64,000 nucleotides of DNA from Clarkia xantiana subsp. parviflora (GCA_036873135.1 JAPTYO010000021.1:508579-572578); one strand, 5' to 3'; shown: positions 13,177 through 24,877, counted from the stretch's first letter. Notes: generated by a model from the sequence alone, not told the origin. Made by a program: numbers and translations.

Positions 13177-13189
13177 TGGTATCAGAGCC
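13177..13189 (+). promoter_or_regulatory. Primer binding site of G (initiator Met tRNA type)
   Basis: TGGTATCAGAGCC lies one base after the LTR end. It is the standard plant Ty1/copia PBS, complementary to the 3' part of initiator methionine tRNA. It recurs reversed in C (54709-54720) and forward in H (63288-63300). Confidence 0.9.
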
Positions 13190-13508
13190 TGTGCTAGGAG
13201 TTCATGATTTTGATAAATTGGTGTTCTTGAAAGTTTTAAAGTTGGACTGAAAATTTTAAAAGGAAAGTTAAATTTTCGAATTTTTGGGTTGTTAATGGTC
13301 CGAAATTTTCATGATGTTCTTAGGAAAATTAGATGTTCATTATCTTCAAGAAAAACATGATTTTTATCAAAAATCGAACATTGGATTGTAGATCTTATTA
13401 AAATTTGATCTTGAAATTTGACCACTTGTTTCCAATTTCATGTTTGTGCCGAAAACCCTAAGCAAATCACAAGGTTAATTTTTTTTTTTTTTTTAATTTC
13501 TTAGGCTC
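13190..13508 (+). other. Leader of G, first part
   Basis: AT-rich non-coding leader between the PBS and the B insertion point. A run of T (about 13477-13492) stands just before the TSD ggctc. Similar text follows the PBS of H and, reversed, of C. Confidence 0.7.
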
Positions 13509-14202
13509 TGATGGGTCCGACTATAGCCGTCAGGCCCTTTAACGGCGAGGAAACGGCAAACAGGCCCACCAGGCCCAGAGTAAGGGTCAAGATGACCTAG
13601 GAGACGGGTCCCGATGAAGGGAGTCCCGACGAAGCAGGGTCCCGACAGAGTCGGTCCCGACAGTGGAGCTAGAAGCTCCCGATGAGAAGCCTTTAAGGCC
13701 CCGATGATGAATCCCTGAGAATGATTGGCCGTGTCACGATGACGAGGGGCCCCGAGCGGTGACACAACGAGATAACTCTAGAGTCCCCGACGGGAGTCGG
13801 GACTCGTTACCAGAGGATAAAGCCAAGATATGCGGGGCGTGGCCGAGATATACGGAACGTGGTTAAGATACACGGATCGTGGCCGAGATACGCGGGGCAT
13901 GGCTGAGATACGCGGGATCGTGTACGAGATAAGCGGGATACGGGCTAACCACCCCTAACGGTTCGCCAGGTACCTGAGGCACCTTTTTGCCTATAAAAGG
14001 GCAGAAGGTCACCTCAGATCATTTACGTTAAGTTCGATATACTTTGGAAATTGTTGCTTGCCAGTCATACGAGAGACTCATTTAAGCATCGGAGAGGGAT
14101 TCTGGGTCACCGCCCGGTCTATCCCCTCTTGCAGGATTACGTGGAGCAAAGGAGCTAGGATTGCCGTCAAGATCCGTACCGGAGTTCCACCGTGATCCAA
14201 CA
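13509..14202 (+). repeat. 5' LTR of element B
   Basis: 694 bp, TGATGGG...CCAACA. U3 has repeated tcccgac and a degenerate repeat of about 22 bp around gagatacgcggg at 13815-13940. TATAAAA at 13992-13998 is the sense promoter. A possible R/U5 stem pairs GGGAT (14096-14100) with ATCCC (14121-14125) and GGG with CCC inside it, just before cttgcagg. Confidence 0.95.
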
Positions 14203-14203
14203 T

Positions 14204-14219
14204 TGGCGCCGTCTTTGGG
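14204..14219 (+). promoter_or_regulatory. Primer binding site of B
   Basis: TGGCGCCGTCTTTGGG begins two bases after the LTR. D and E carry TGGCGCCGTCCGTGGG and TGGCGCCGTCTGCGGG. This is the usual plant gypsy PBS type; I have not matched it to a tRNA. Confidence 0.8.
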
Positions 14220-14238
14220 AAACAAACAAAAAGCTGAT

Positions 14239-15513
14239 ATGCCTTCTACTCGATCGATGGCGGCTGGCAAGAACAGAAGAGGACAATCCGGTGGTTCCCG
14301 TCACCCCGCTGCAACGAACCTGAATTCAGTACCAGAACAAGGGGAAAACCAGAACCATCCCCCGGCTGAGCTCTCACAGACAGGGGGGCACAATGGATCG
14401 CATCCCGAAGATGTTGCCCCTCGACACCAGGATAACAGGGGGCAGGAGGCTCCCCCAGCTGCAGATTTGACGAGGGCCGTGGCAGAAGCCATGCCCATGT
14501 TTCTGGCGGCTGTAGAGGCTCTCTTGGACCGAAGAGAGGCTGCGAGGAGGCAGGAGGAGATGCCCCCGCTGGAGGAAGCAACCCTACCAACAGAGGGTCG
14601 GAACGCGCAGGAAGCCCCGCCCCAAGGCCAAGACAGAGGCAGGGCAACTAGTCAGTCGGAGAGGTTCGTGGTTGACGGGCCAGGACCAGTACAGCACAGG
14701 ACCATTCCCCTGAATTGTCCCATCACTCCCGACCAGGTGGTAAAGATCGTGAACATCTGTATGGGAGAACAGAAGCCGCTGGTGTCGGAGCTGAGGGATC
14801 GATCCACTCATCCCTTCGTCCCCCGACTCATTGACACCCTAGCCCCGCCTGGGCTAGGCATCCCCACGATAAAGGAGTATGATGGTGAAGGAGATCCAGT
14901 TCGCCATGTCCAGAAGCACCTCATGGCGTGTCTGGGAAGAGCCCCAAGTGAAGACATAGTGTGTACGTTGTTCCCGAACACACTGGGAGAAAGGGCCCTG
15001 ACTTGGTTCTTTAGTCTGCCCCCAGGATGCATCACTTGCTGGGTAGACATGCACGATCGATTCATTCAGCAGTACCAGGGTCGGAGGCGTCTATTGAAGA
15101 GCGTGAGGTCCCTGACCCAGGTGGTGCAGAGGCCCGACGAATCGCTGGCTCATTATTACCAGCGGTACACAGCCAGCGTAGCAGAGATAGATGAAGAAAT
15201 CTCTGAGGGCGAAACCATCCGTACCTTCATTCGGAACCTGACAGCCCCCTATGGCTCCGACCTGATGCACAGCGTGGCTGAGAAAGCTGTGTGGAATATG
15301 GAAGCATTACAGAAGAGGGTGAAGCGGCAGATCGATGTCCAGGAGTCAAAGATAGCCGCGGGAGAATTGGAGCCCCCAAAATCGAATAAAGGGAAGCAGA
15401 CGAGCAAGCCTTTCGACGATCGTAAGTCAAAGGGCAAACCTGAGGGCAGTCGGAATCGAGGTCGTCCTGATCGGAGGGACGACAGACGTTCTTCAAGGAA
15501 GGATAAGCGGTAG
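14239..15513 (+). pseudogene. gag: Gag of element B, capsid part (ends at premature TAG)
   Basis: The first ATG after the PBS (14239) opens a frame of 424 codons. Residues 1-190 are hydrophilic and low in complexity. The capsid region (PF03732-type retrotransposon Gag) follows, with IPTIKEYDGEGDP, LFPNTLGERALTWFFSLPPG and DESLAHYYQRY, and ends in a basic tail. A TAG at 15511-15513 interrupts the protein before the zinc knuckle, and the same frame continues after it. Gag forms the particle that holds element RNA and reverse transcriptase in the cytoplasm. The TAG is inside Gag, not at the gag/pol border, so programmed readthrough is unlikely. CAG to TAG by cytosine deamination is the simple explanation. 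Confidence 0.85.
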
Positions 15514-16761
15514 GATTTTGACATTCCTCTCAACTGCTCCATGGCGGAAGTGCTGACAGTCATGGAACGACAAGGTATCTCCAGATACCCCCCGAAGAAA
15601 GATGGAGAATTCCTGGGGTCCCGCACAGATCGCTATTGTCGGTTTCACCGCGCAAATGGCCATGACACTAATCACTGTCGGGAGCTGAAGAAGGAGATTG
15701 AGAAGCTAATCCAGAAGGGAAAGCTCAAGGAGTTCGTCGGGGACAAACGCTACAGGTCCCGCTCTCGGTCTCGATCGCGGTCCCGTTCCCGATCCCGCGA
15801 TCGGTCCCCGAAGAAGAAGAGAACTGATCCAGAGTCATCTGGTGTTCGCAAAGAAAGACGAGTCATCAACGTGATTCATGGAGGATTTGCTGCTGGAGGA
15901 GATACCTCATCCGCTCGAGAGGTTTACGCCTCTAGGATCCCTACAGCGGTGGTGCTGGGTAAGAGTTCCCGATCTTGGACCCTGAAGGAAGAGATGGTGA
16001 TCTCCTTCTCATCGGAGGACCTCATAGGCGTGGAGACTCCGCACGACGATGCCCTGGTGGTAACCCTGGATGTAGATGGATTCGAGATGAAGAGAATCCT
16101 AATCGACGGAGGGAGCTCCTCCGACATTCTATTCATGGACGCGCTGGAAGCCATGGGGAAGACGAAGAAGGATCTGAAGGAAGCAAACTTCCCGATGGTC
16201 GGGTTTTCTGGCTCAACTTCCTACCCGCTGGGAGTAATCACCTTACCAGTGGAGTTTGGTAGTGGGTGGAAGTCAGAAAGGAGGAATGTGGAATTTGCCG
16301 TGGTTGATTCTGCGAGGACCTACAACGCAATTATCGGGAGAACCACCATCAATCCCCTGATGGCGGTTGCCTCGACGGTACACCAGAAGATGAAGTTCCC
16401 GACCGACCACGGAGTCGGAGAGGTCAAAGGCGACCAGGTGGCTTCCCGAAAGTGCTATGTTAATGCCACCCGGAGGAGGAGGCGAGAGGCTATGACTGTC
16501 CTCCAGACAGACACAGATCCCAGAGAAGAGTTTGGGCGTCCCGCTCCCGTAGAAGATCTGAAAGAAGTCGAGATCGACGACCCCCAGAGGAAGGTGAAAA
16601 TCGGGTCTGCTCTAACTGAGGAGACAGCCCAAAAATTGGTGGAATTGCTGAAAGAGTTCAAGGAGCTGTTTGCCTGGTCCCCCAGCGATATGCCAGGAAT
16701 CAGCCCCGACGTGATCTTGCACGAGCTGAAGATAGACCCCGCGATCAAACCTATCACGTAG
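15514..16761 (+). pseudogene. gag-pro: Nucleocapsid and protease of element B
   Basis: Same frame as the capsid part. First comes a zinc knuckle of CHHC form (C-X2-H-X4-H-X4-C in YCRFHRANGHDTNHC, about 15634-15680), then an uninterrupted RS dipeptide run (about 15750-15810) followed by SPKKKR. The aspartic protease is next, with catalytic LIDGGSS at about 16100-16120 and the later GRTTINP stretch. The segment ends in a second TAG at 16759-16761, where E has CAG (PTTQK), so a glutamine codon was lost. The RS run is not found in D or E. Confidence 0.85.
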
Positions 16762-19587
16762 AAGAGGCGTCCGATGGGCACGGATAAGAAGATTGCGATC
16801 CAGCAGGAGGTGGGCAGGTTTCTCGATGCTGGTTTCATTAAGGAGCTTCGATTCCAGACTTGGGTCGCCAATCCAGTGCTGGTGAAGAAGACTAACGGGA
16901 AGTGGCGAATGTGCGTGGACTTCCGCGACCTGAACAAGGCTTGTCCAAAGGATTGCTATCCACTCCCGAGGATTGACCAGCTGGTGGATGCCACATCGGG
17001 ACATGAGCTGCTGAGTTTCATGGATGCATATTCGGGCTACAACCAGATCAAGATGGCCAAAGAAGACGCCCCCTACACTGCGTTTTATGCAGACAGCGAC
17101 ATCTATCACTACGATGTCATGCCTTTCGGGTTGATCAACGCCGGGGCAACCTACCAGCGGATGGTGAACAAACTGTTTGGGGACATGCTGGGAGAAACCA
17201 TGGAAGGTTACGTGGATGACATGCTGGTGAAGTCCCGACAATCCGAGGATCACGTGCACAACCTTACCATGGCGTTTGAGCGGATGAGGCTTCATCAAGT
17301 TCGCTTGAACCCGACGAAATGCGCCTTCGGAGTCCACTCAGGGAAATTTTTGGGCTTCATGGTGAGCCAAAGAGGAATTGAAGTGAACCCTGAGAAGCTG
17401 AGGGCAATCGAGGAGATGCAGTCTCCGATAAACCATCGGGAGGTGCAAGTACTGAATGGCCGACTAGCTGCAATGAACCGCTTCTTGTCCAAAGCCAGCG
17501 ACCGATCCATGCCATTTTTTGAAGTCTTGAGGGCCAACAAAAAATTCGAATGGACCGCCAAATGTGAAGAGGCGTTCCAAGCACTCAAACAACATCTTCG
17601 CACACTCCCGCCGCTGGCGAAACCGGTTCCAGGCGAGCCGCTCTTCCTTTATTTGGCTGTTTCTGAATTTGCTATTAGCTCTGTGTTAGTAAAGGTTGTC
17701 GAGGGTAATCAAGTCCCCGTCTATTATGTAAGCAAGGCATTTGCCAAATCTGAATTGAACTATCCCGCCGTTGAGAAGTACCTCTTTGCGTTGATAATTA
17801 CTGCTCGGAAGCTAAGGGCATATTTCCACGCACACGAGATCACTTTGCTAATGAACCAGCCTTTGAAGCATTTTTTGAACCGACCGGATGCATCGGGGAG
17901 ATTGGTGAAATGGGCAGTGGAGCTCAGTGAGTTTCGAATACACTTTGCTCCAAGAACGGCAATCAAGGGCCAGGCATTGGCGGACTTTATAGCAGAATCT
18001 ACAGCCCCCGATCTAGAAGCAACGGGCCCTGTAGAGGGGGCAACCATGGAGGTCCCGATAGAAGAACAACCAGAGAGGGTAGAGCAATCAGAACAGCCAA
18101 ACAAAGAAAATATCTGGGAAATGTACACGGATGGCTCCGCAAGTTCAGACGGATCAGGAGCGGGCTTCTTGTTGATACCACCGGGTGAAGGTGAACCGCT
18201 CCGATATGCCTTGGCTTTAACATTCAAAGCCACAAAAAACGAAGCGGAGTATGAAGCTCTTAACACGGGCCTAAAAATCGCTAAAGGCACTGGAATCGAT
18301 CACTTGAGAGTGAAGTGTGACGCAGCGTTAATCGTAAACCAAGTTCAAGGACGATACGAAGCAAGGAGTCCGATAATGAAGAAGTATCTGCGAGAGGTAC
18401 AAACCCTGAGAGAGAGCTTCAAAAGCTTCGATATCGAGGCTATCCCGAGGGAGAAGAACATAGAGGCAGACGCCTTGAGCAAATTTGCCCTGGGGGCACC
18501 CTTAGAAGAAAATCGGAAGGTGCACTTCCTGGAGAAGGTGATCCTGTCAAACATTGACCCCACACAGGTGTGCACCATTGAAGCAAAATCGGAGGAGGAG
18601 CCCACTTGGATGACCCTGATAGTCGCGTACCTAACTACGGGGGCAGTCCCCGAGGATAAGGTAGCAGCAGACAGGATATGTCGGATCGCGTCCAATTATG
18701 TGATGCTGGACAATCAGCTGTACAAGAAGGGCTGGTTCTCGACTCCGTACCTAAAGTGTGTAGCAGAACCTGACACCAACCGAATCTTGAAGGAAATGCA
18801 TGAAGGGATCGCGGCTTGTCACGAAGGGGCCCGATCCATTTTGAGGAAGGTGTTGAACTTGGGCTACTATTGGCCCACGATGAACAAAGAAGCAACGGCG
18901 TTGGTCCGATCATGCGACGCGTGCCAGAGGTACGCCCCGAGTATCGTGGCTCCATCTGCTAACTTGACGCCCATCAAGAGCGCTTGGCCCTTCGCACAGT
19001 GGGGCATCGACTTGGTGGGACCTCTTCCACAAGCACAAGGACAATGTAAGTATTTACTTGTAGCTATCGATTATTTTTCGAAATGGATAGAGGCGAAGGC
19101 ATTGGCCAGAACAACGGGGAACCAGATCGTCAAGTTCCTCCAAACCCACATCGTGTCCAGATACGGGATTCCTAAGGTGGTGATCAGCGACAACGGCCCA
19201 CCTTTTAACGGCTCTCAGGTGAGGGAGTATCTGGAAGAACTGAACGTCGAGCATCGGACCGCCTCCGTACGCCATGCTCAGACTAATGGCCAGGTGGAGT
19301 CAGCCAACAAAATCGTGATGGATGGCCTGAAGAAGAGGGTCTATGCTTTGAAGGGCAAATGGCTGAACGAACTGGAAAATGTACTTTGGGCTGTTAGAAC
19401 GACACCCAAACGATCAACAGGGGAGACTCCGTTTGGCCTTGTTGATGGCACGGAAGCTGTCGCTCCTGTGGAGGTAGCTGTGGCATCCCATCGGATGAGA
19501 TATTACGAACCCCTAACGAACGATGAAGTGAGACGTCTGGACTTGGACCTACTTGAAGAGAAAAGGCGGGAAGCCGATGAAGTCTAA
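16762..19587 (+). pseudogene. pol: Reverse transcriptase, RNase H and integrase of element B
   Basis: The frame continues from the protease. RT motifs include WRMCVDFRDLNKACPKD, PFGLINAGATYQRMVN and catalytic YVDD (about 17209-17220). An RT-linked RNase H region follows, where TDQP is replaced by MNQP. A second RNase H typical of Tat elements has MYTDGS, NEAEYEAL, KCDAALIVNQ and EADALSK, so its four acidic residues are present. Integrase has an HHCC zinc region, then D, D and E at 19009, 19189 and 19297 (59 and 35 residues between them). A third nonsense codon, TAA at 19585-19587, stands where E reads CAG (Q, in EEAQARM). No frameshift is present. Confidence 0.9.
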
Positions 19588-19842
19588 GCACGGATACGCT
19601 TAGCGACGGCCAGGTACTATAATCGGCGAGTGAAGTCCCGACAGTTCTTCGTCGGGGAGCTGGTTTGGCGTCGCAACGAGTTCACCCTTTTGGATCGAAT
19701 CAACAAGATGTCACCAAAATGGGAAGGACCTTATAAGGTCGTGGGGATGCCAGCTCCGAACGCATACAAGTTGGAAGACCTCGATGGCAGACCGTTAAAG
19801 CATTCCTTCAGTGGCGAACACTTGAAGAAACACCATGCTTGA
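19588..19842 (+). pseudogene. pol: Integrase C-terminal domain of element B
   Basis: The same frame after the TAA encodes ARYYNRRVK, a GPY/F-type module (SPKWEGPYKVV) and the final FSGEHLKKHHA before a true stop. E ends with FSGEHLKKYYV, so this is the natural end of the polyprotein. The whole frame from 14239 is 1,868 codons with three nonsense codons. Confidence 0.88.
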
Positions 19843-20560
19843 AGAAAGTCGCCTTAAGTGGTGCCCGAGAAAGTCGCCTTAAGTGGTGCCCGATAAAGTC
19901 GCCTTAAGTGATGCCCGATGTAAAATCGCCTTAAGTTGTGTATGCTGTTTATCGTTTAATTCGATGTAAGCTTATCTTATGCCAATTAATAAAGAGGTCG
20001 CTTCCAAATAAGATTTGTCCTTAGATTTATGCTAAGTGTAAAAGTCGCCTTCAGTGGTGCACGATAAAAGTCGCCTTCAGTGGTGCACGATGAAAGTCGC
20101 CTTCAGTGGTGCACGATAAAAGTCGCCTTCAGTGGTGCACGATGAAAGTCGCCTTCAGTGGTGCACGATGAAAGTCGCCTTCAGTGGTGCACGATGAAAG
20201 TCGCCTTCAGTGGTGCACGATGAAAGTCGCCTACAGTGGTGCACGATGAAAGCCGCCTTAAGTGGTGCACAATACTTAGATTTATTCTAAGTATTCAAAA
20301 GTCGTCTTAAGGGATGCGTGGGATTAAGTCGCCTTAAGTGGTGCGCGATCTTTAGGTTTATCCTAAGTAACGAATAAAGTCGTCTTAAGTGATGCACCCG
20401 ATATTAAGTCGCCTTAAGTGGTGCAAGTTATTAATCGTCGGGAAGGACGTATGAGAAATTCGTAAGTATCGAAGTTTCGACTGCTAAAGAACTAAGTCGT
20501 CTTAAGTGATGCACTCGATGCTAAGTCGCCTTAAGTGGTGCGAGTTGTTAAATAGTCGGG
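19843..20560. repeat. 3'-UTR tandem repeats of element B
   Basis: Directly after pol come three units with gtcgccttaagtggtgcccg (19846-19920). Nine 26-bp units of aaagtcgccttcagtggtgc plus acgatg follow (about 20036-20272), then looser units with gtcgccttaagtggtgc to 20560. Such repeats at this position are a known trait of Tat-lineage elements. The core AAAGTCGCCT also appears in the 1-9309 array of element A, otherwise the families differ. Confidence 0.9.
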
Positions 20561-20676
20561 AAAGACGAAAGACAACAAGACATCGGAATTAAAGGAGTCT
20601 AATATTGATAAAGGGCTCGAAGGCCCGACGACGACACAAAAGAAGAAAATACAAGGACTCTGAAAGATAAAAGCAT

Positions 20677-23356
20677 TCAAGCTTGGTCCTTGTCAGCAGC
20701 AGCAGCAGAGGGGTCCACACGATTGGCTTCGGGAGGATTGGCCGTCGGGGCGTCCGCACTTGGAAGCTCAGAGGCGTCTTCAACAATTACGGGGGTACTC
20801 CCCCCATCACTCTCCTCGGAAAGAGCAAAGTACTTCTTCGCAAAGGGAGCGAGGGAAGGAGACTTGTCGAAGTTGATGGCGTCACCGTACTCCAGGTGGA
20901 GCTCCTCAACGGCGTTGAAGAGAGTGTTCTCCACCTCTGCGCCAAAGAACTTCATGGCGTCAGCTTGGAAGCCCTCCGACCTTCGATAGTCCTCCCGACC
21001 CTTGGCCTCCGCCTCGGCCAGCCGTGCCGGGAACCCCGCGATCAGCTCCTCCAGAGCCTTCTTCTCGAGGACCAGCTGGTCCTCGGCGGCCTTCTTCTCC
21101 TGGGTCAGCCGATCCACGACTGCCCCCCGCTCTTGCCGCTCTTGCCTCAAGAGCCCCTCGAAGTCCGCGATCTGTTGCTGAAGGCCCCGAATCTTCTCAT
21201 TGAGGGCAGCCAACTCTTTGGCCAGCTTCCCCCGCGAAGACTGGGAGGCCTTGAGATCCGCTTGAAGCTGCTCGCGGACTCCTCGGTCCCGCTCCCGGGC
21301 CTCATCATAGGCAATGACATACCCGATGAGGCGGTTGTAATCCCCGAGCTCCTGCAATCAAAAGGAAAAGTGTTAGAAGGACAAAAGACCCAATTTATCG
21401 ATCAACAAGGAAAAAGCGAAGTCGCACCTCGATGCGGCGCACAGCCATATCCCTGACGTCCCGCTGCATATGCGTCCGATTGAGGTGGATCGGATGTCGC
21501 ATAGAGGGCAGGATGGAACCCGCCATCAGATGCAGGGCCAGTTCTTGGTCCTGTTCCCCTTGTGTGAGCGGGACTCCCTGGAGCGTCTGGATCGGAGCCC
21601 AGGGGGCATCGGCCTGTGAAGAGTTGAAGGGCCTGTAGAAGTCCCCATCAAGAGCCAGGGGAGAGATGGGACGGGGAAGAGAAGGGCACATCTCCGTCTC
21701 GGCCCGGACGGGGGAGGGAGAAAAGTCATGGATAGGAGAGAGCTCTCGCTGCTGCGGAGAAGACGAAGGAGGCGGCCCCTGAGGGGTTGGTTTCAAGGGG
21801 GATTGCCCCGCCTTCCGACGCTGTTGAGGGGGGTCAACCCCGCCGGTCTCCTCGGAGGAGTCCAGAGTCTCCACCTGGCGAAACTGTTCACCAGATGGTG
21901 CCTTCTCTCCAGCCGAGGGAGGCACCCCCGCTGAAGGCGGTGCATCTGTGGAAGCTGCAGCACCCGAGGAAGCTCCCGAGCGACCTGCACCTGGAGGATG
22001 AAGAGCTTCAGATAGGTAGTCAGGAAGTTCATCGGGATTCTTACACCAAATGATACGTCGGGAGACGTATTGATCCTTCCCGCGGTAATGATAGTAGCCT
22101 GCCTTCAAGACTCGGGGAAGGATCCTTTTGACATCAGCAATTCGGCCCTTCTTGGTCGAGGAAATCAAGTCCGACGGAACCATCCTTTTATACGATTTAA
22201 TAGCAAGTCGGAGTTGTTTACCTTCTTCAGCATTCTGGACCTCGAAGAGTTGGTCCAGATCCACCCGTGGCCGCTTGGACTGCTCTGTTGAAGGAGACCC
22301 CGACCTGGTAGCAGCAGCCTTCTTGGCAGACTTCCTCTTCCGCGAGGGGCGGACAGCATCGGTCTCCCCCTGCTTAAGGAATAAATCGGTCAGCACAGAC
22401 ACCTTCTTGGCTGCAAACAATAAACGAAGAAAAAGTTAGAAATTTTACCCAAGGGACCACGCTAGAAGGGCCGTCGAAGAGCTGCCCCCCCAGAGACAAT
22501 ACTGAGGAGTCGGACCCCGGTGTGCACCAGGTCCCGCTCCACCAGAGAGTTAGCATTGAGAGGAGTGTAAGACTCCCCCCAACGATAAAGCTGGATCAAT
22601 TGAAGAGTCTCGAAGTCCTCATCAGCATAGGAGTGGAAAGTAGGCGGAGGGTCTGCTGCCACCTCCCACCGAGGCCAAGGAATAGAAGAATGTTGGATGA
22701 AGAAGTAGCTCCTCTTCCAGCTACTGTTGTCAGACCCCGTATCAATCAAGAGTCCCCGACCCTTGACCACCTTCCAGGTGTCACTGGTCCAACCGTGCCG
22801 GGCAAGCTGCTGCTTACTCCATTTGGGCATCCGAGGGTAGAAGGCGCAAACCCCCGTCTCGTTGCATTTCAGCCCGTAGAAAGTCCGGAAAAGCTGGAGG
22901 CTGTAGACCCACTTCTCTCGGAGACAGAGGACTTGAAAGGCGTTCCAGATGCGGATGGCATGAGGAGAGAAGGTAGTAGGGTGTGTTTGGTAGTGTTGGC
23001 ACAGCTCGACCAGGTTACCGCAGAAGGGGAACCTGATCCCCGCTGATATTTGTCCCGTTGAGACAAATACCTCCCCTTACTGTGGACGAGTAACCTCAGG
23101 GTCACTCGAGGGATGATGCCGAGGATAAGGGAAACGAGGTTCCCAGGTGATGGTGATGCAACCCTCTCGGAGAGCTGCATCATAAGCAGTGGTGGAAATT
23201 TCATTTGGAGCATAGTCAAAATTAAAGGGTTTTCTCCCCTCGGAGCTGGAACCGCTGTCTGAAAAGCAACCAGGGCAAGAAAATACAGTGGGATTCTGGA
23301 AAAAATTAAAAAGAAGGGGACAAACAAACAACGAAGAGTGTTTCCTTACCAGACAT
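20677..23356 (-). pseudogene. Antisense four-exon extra gene of element B
   Basis: Exon 1 is 23356-23350 (ATG TCT G), exon 2 23258-22449, exon 3 22410-21428, exon 4 21351-20677. All three introns have GT...AG and all phases join, giving 825 codons. Intron lengths are 91, 38 and 76 bp; 38 is unusually short. Exon 2 has the DSGSSSEG start and a region with AGIRFPFCGNLVELC that recalls PF04195. Exon 3 is basic and proline-rich. Exon 4 is a coiled coil (ELGDYNRL, repeated QQIADFEGLL-like heptads) with an acidic end. Two in-frame stops break it, TAA at 23077-23079 and TAG at 22462-22464. Tat elements are known to carry such extra frames; function is unknown. Confidence 0.72.
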
Positions 23357-23519
23357 GGTGGAGTAGAGGTTGAAGGAGATGAACGAGATGTCGCCGGAAA
23401 GATGATCGGAGAAGACTCCAAGGATCTTCGAAAGCACAGAGCTTGGAATTGCAGAGGAATCGCAGAGAGCTTTTGAGAATACGAAGACGGTAAAAGTTAA
23501 ATTGTGACCGTGGCTAGGG

Positions 23520-23526
23520 TTTTATA
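23520..23526 (-). promoter_or_regulatory. Antisense TATA box in element B
   Basis: On the minus strand TATAAAA followed by CCCTAG lies about 165 bp upstream of the ATG at 23356. E and D have TATA-like boxes with AAACCCTA nearby at the equivalent place. It would drive the antisense gene independently of the LTR. Confidence 0.55.
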
Positions 23527-23891
23527 GTCGAAGAAGACAGTTGAAAGGACACTTCGATCCGAGTCGTCGAAGTCGAAAGGTCTTAATCTGGACCGTCGAG
23601 ATGAAACGTGCAGAAGGACAACGGGCGTAATGATGAAACGGCCTGAAAAGCACTTTTCAGAAAAGGACAGGCGCGAAAAATCAGGCACGTGGGTCGAAAA
23701 CGTCACTCCATTATCTGCTGCATTTAATGCACTAGAGAACCGAAGAGACCTTTGGGATATAGCGGTTATCTACAAAACCCTGAGGAAACATGGAAGAGAA
23801 GATTAAGTAACTGAACCATGGAACAGATCCCCGACTCTAGCCTTGGAAAATCGAGAGTTGGAAGACACGACGAACTAAAAGTCCCTCATGT
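23527..23891. other. Non-coding 3' UTR between antisense promoter and PPT of B
   Basis: No convincing frame or repeat is seen. On the minus strand it lies upstream of the antisense gene; on the plus strand it is the last part of the 3' UTR. Confidence 0.6.
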
Positions 23892-23903
23892 CTTGGGGGC
23901 AAA
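23892..23903 (+). promoter_or_regulatory. Polypurine tract of B
   Basis: cttgggggcaaa immediately precedes the 3' LTR start TGATGGG. Confidence 0.85.
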
Positions 23904-24597
23904 TGATGGGTCCGACTATAGCCGTCAGGCCCTTTAACGGCGAGGAAACGGCAAACAGGCCCACCAGGCCCAGAGTAAGGGTCAAGATGACCTAGGAGAC
24001 GGGTCCCGATGAAGGGAGTCCCGACGAAGCAGGGTCCCGACAGAGTCGGTCCCGACAGTGGAGCTAGAAGCTCCCGATGAGAAGCCTTTAAGGCCCCGAT
24101 GATGAATCCCTGAGAATGATTGGCCCTGTCACGATGAAGAGGGGCCCCGAGCGGTGACACAACGAGATAACTCTGGAGTCCCCGACGGGAGTCGGGACTC
24201 GTTACCAGAGGATAAAGCCAAGATATGCGGGGCGTGGCCGAGATATTCGGAACGTGGTTAAGATACACGGATCGTGGCCGAGATACGCGGGGCATGGCTG
24301 AGATACGCGAGATCGTGTACGAGATAAGCGGGATACGGGCTAACCACCCCTAACGGTTCGCTAGGTACCTGAGGCACCTTTTTGCCTATAAAAGGGCAGA
24401 AGGTCACCTCAGATCATTTACGTTAAGTTCGATATACTTTGGAGATTGTTGCTTGCCAGTCATACGAGAGACTCATTTAAGCATCGGAGAGGGATTCTGG
24501 GTCACCGCCCGGTCTATCCCCTCTTGCAGGATTACGTGGAGCAAAGGAGCTAGGATTGCCGTCAAGATCCGTACCGGAGTTCCACCGTGATCCAACA
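23904..24597 (+). repeat. 3' LTR of element B
   Basis: 694 bp, the same length as the 5' LTR with about 7 substitutions (for example gccgtg/gccctg, ctctag/ctctgg, gccagg/gctagg). TATAAAA is at 24387-24393. The TSD ggctc follows. Confidence 0.95.
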
Positions 24598-24877
24598 GGC
24601 TCCAAGTAATTAATTTCGGCCGAAATATGCTAGGTATATTGTTTACCATATTTTAATTTTTATTCTAGGTAACTATATATTTATAATTGGAAACATAAGG
24701 ATAGATTCACATCAATATATATAAATATATATAACTATCAATATATCTAGATAATTAATAGGGTTAAAGATATTATTGATAGATTTAGTTACCTAAAAGA
24801 TTGAGAAAATATATAGTCAATATATTTGTTACCCTATTAAAGATATTGACAATAAATAAAATATATATTTATATATT

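Larger units (their letters stand above)
13509..24597 (+). mobile_element. Element B: complete Tat-type Ty3/gypsy retrotransposon
   Basis: An 11,089-bp element with two 694-bp LTRs, flanked by the perfect 5-bp TSD ggctc (13504-13508 and 24598-24602). Order: 5' LTR, PBS, gag-pol in one frame with three nonsense codons, 26-bp tandem repeats, antisense multi-exon gene, PPT, 3' LTR. The LTRs differ at about 7 of 694 positions by eye, so insertion is recent (about 1% divergence). It interrupts the leader of copia G; removing it restores sequence like that after the PBS of H (tttcttgg..ccaagcaatt). Confidence 0.95.

Noticed and set aside
13177..13189. tRNA gene or fragment
   Set aside because: Only the 13-nt primer binding site is present, no cloverleaf.
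15505..15520. TAG in B Gag as a programmed readthrough site
   Set aside because: It lies between capsid and nucleocapsid, not at the gag/pol border, and B has two more nonsense codons; decay is simpler.
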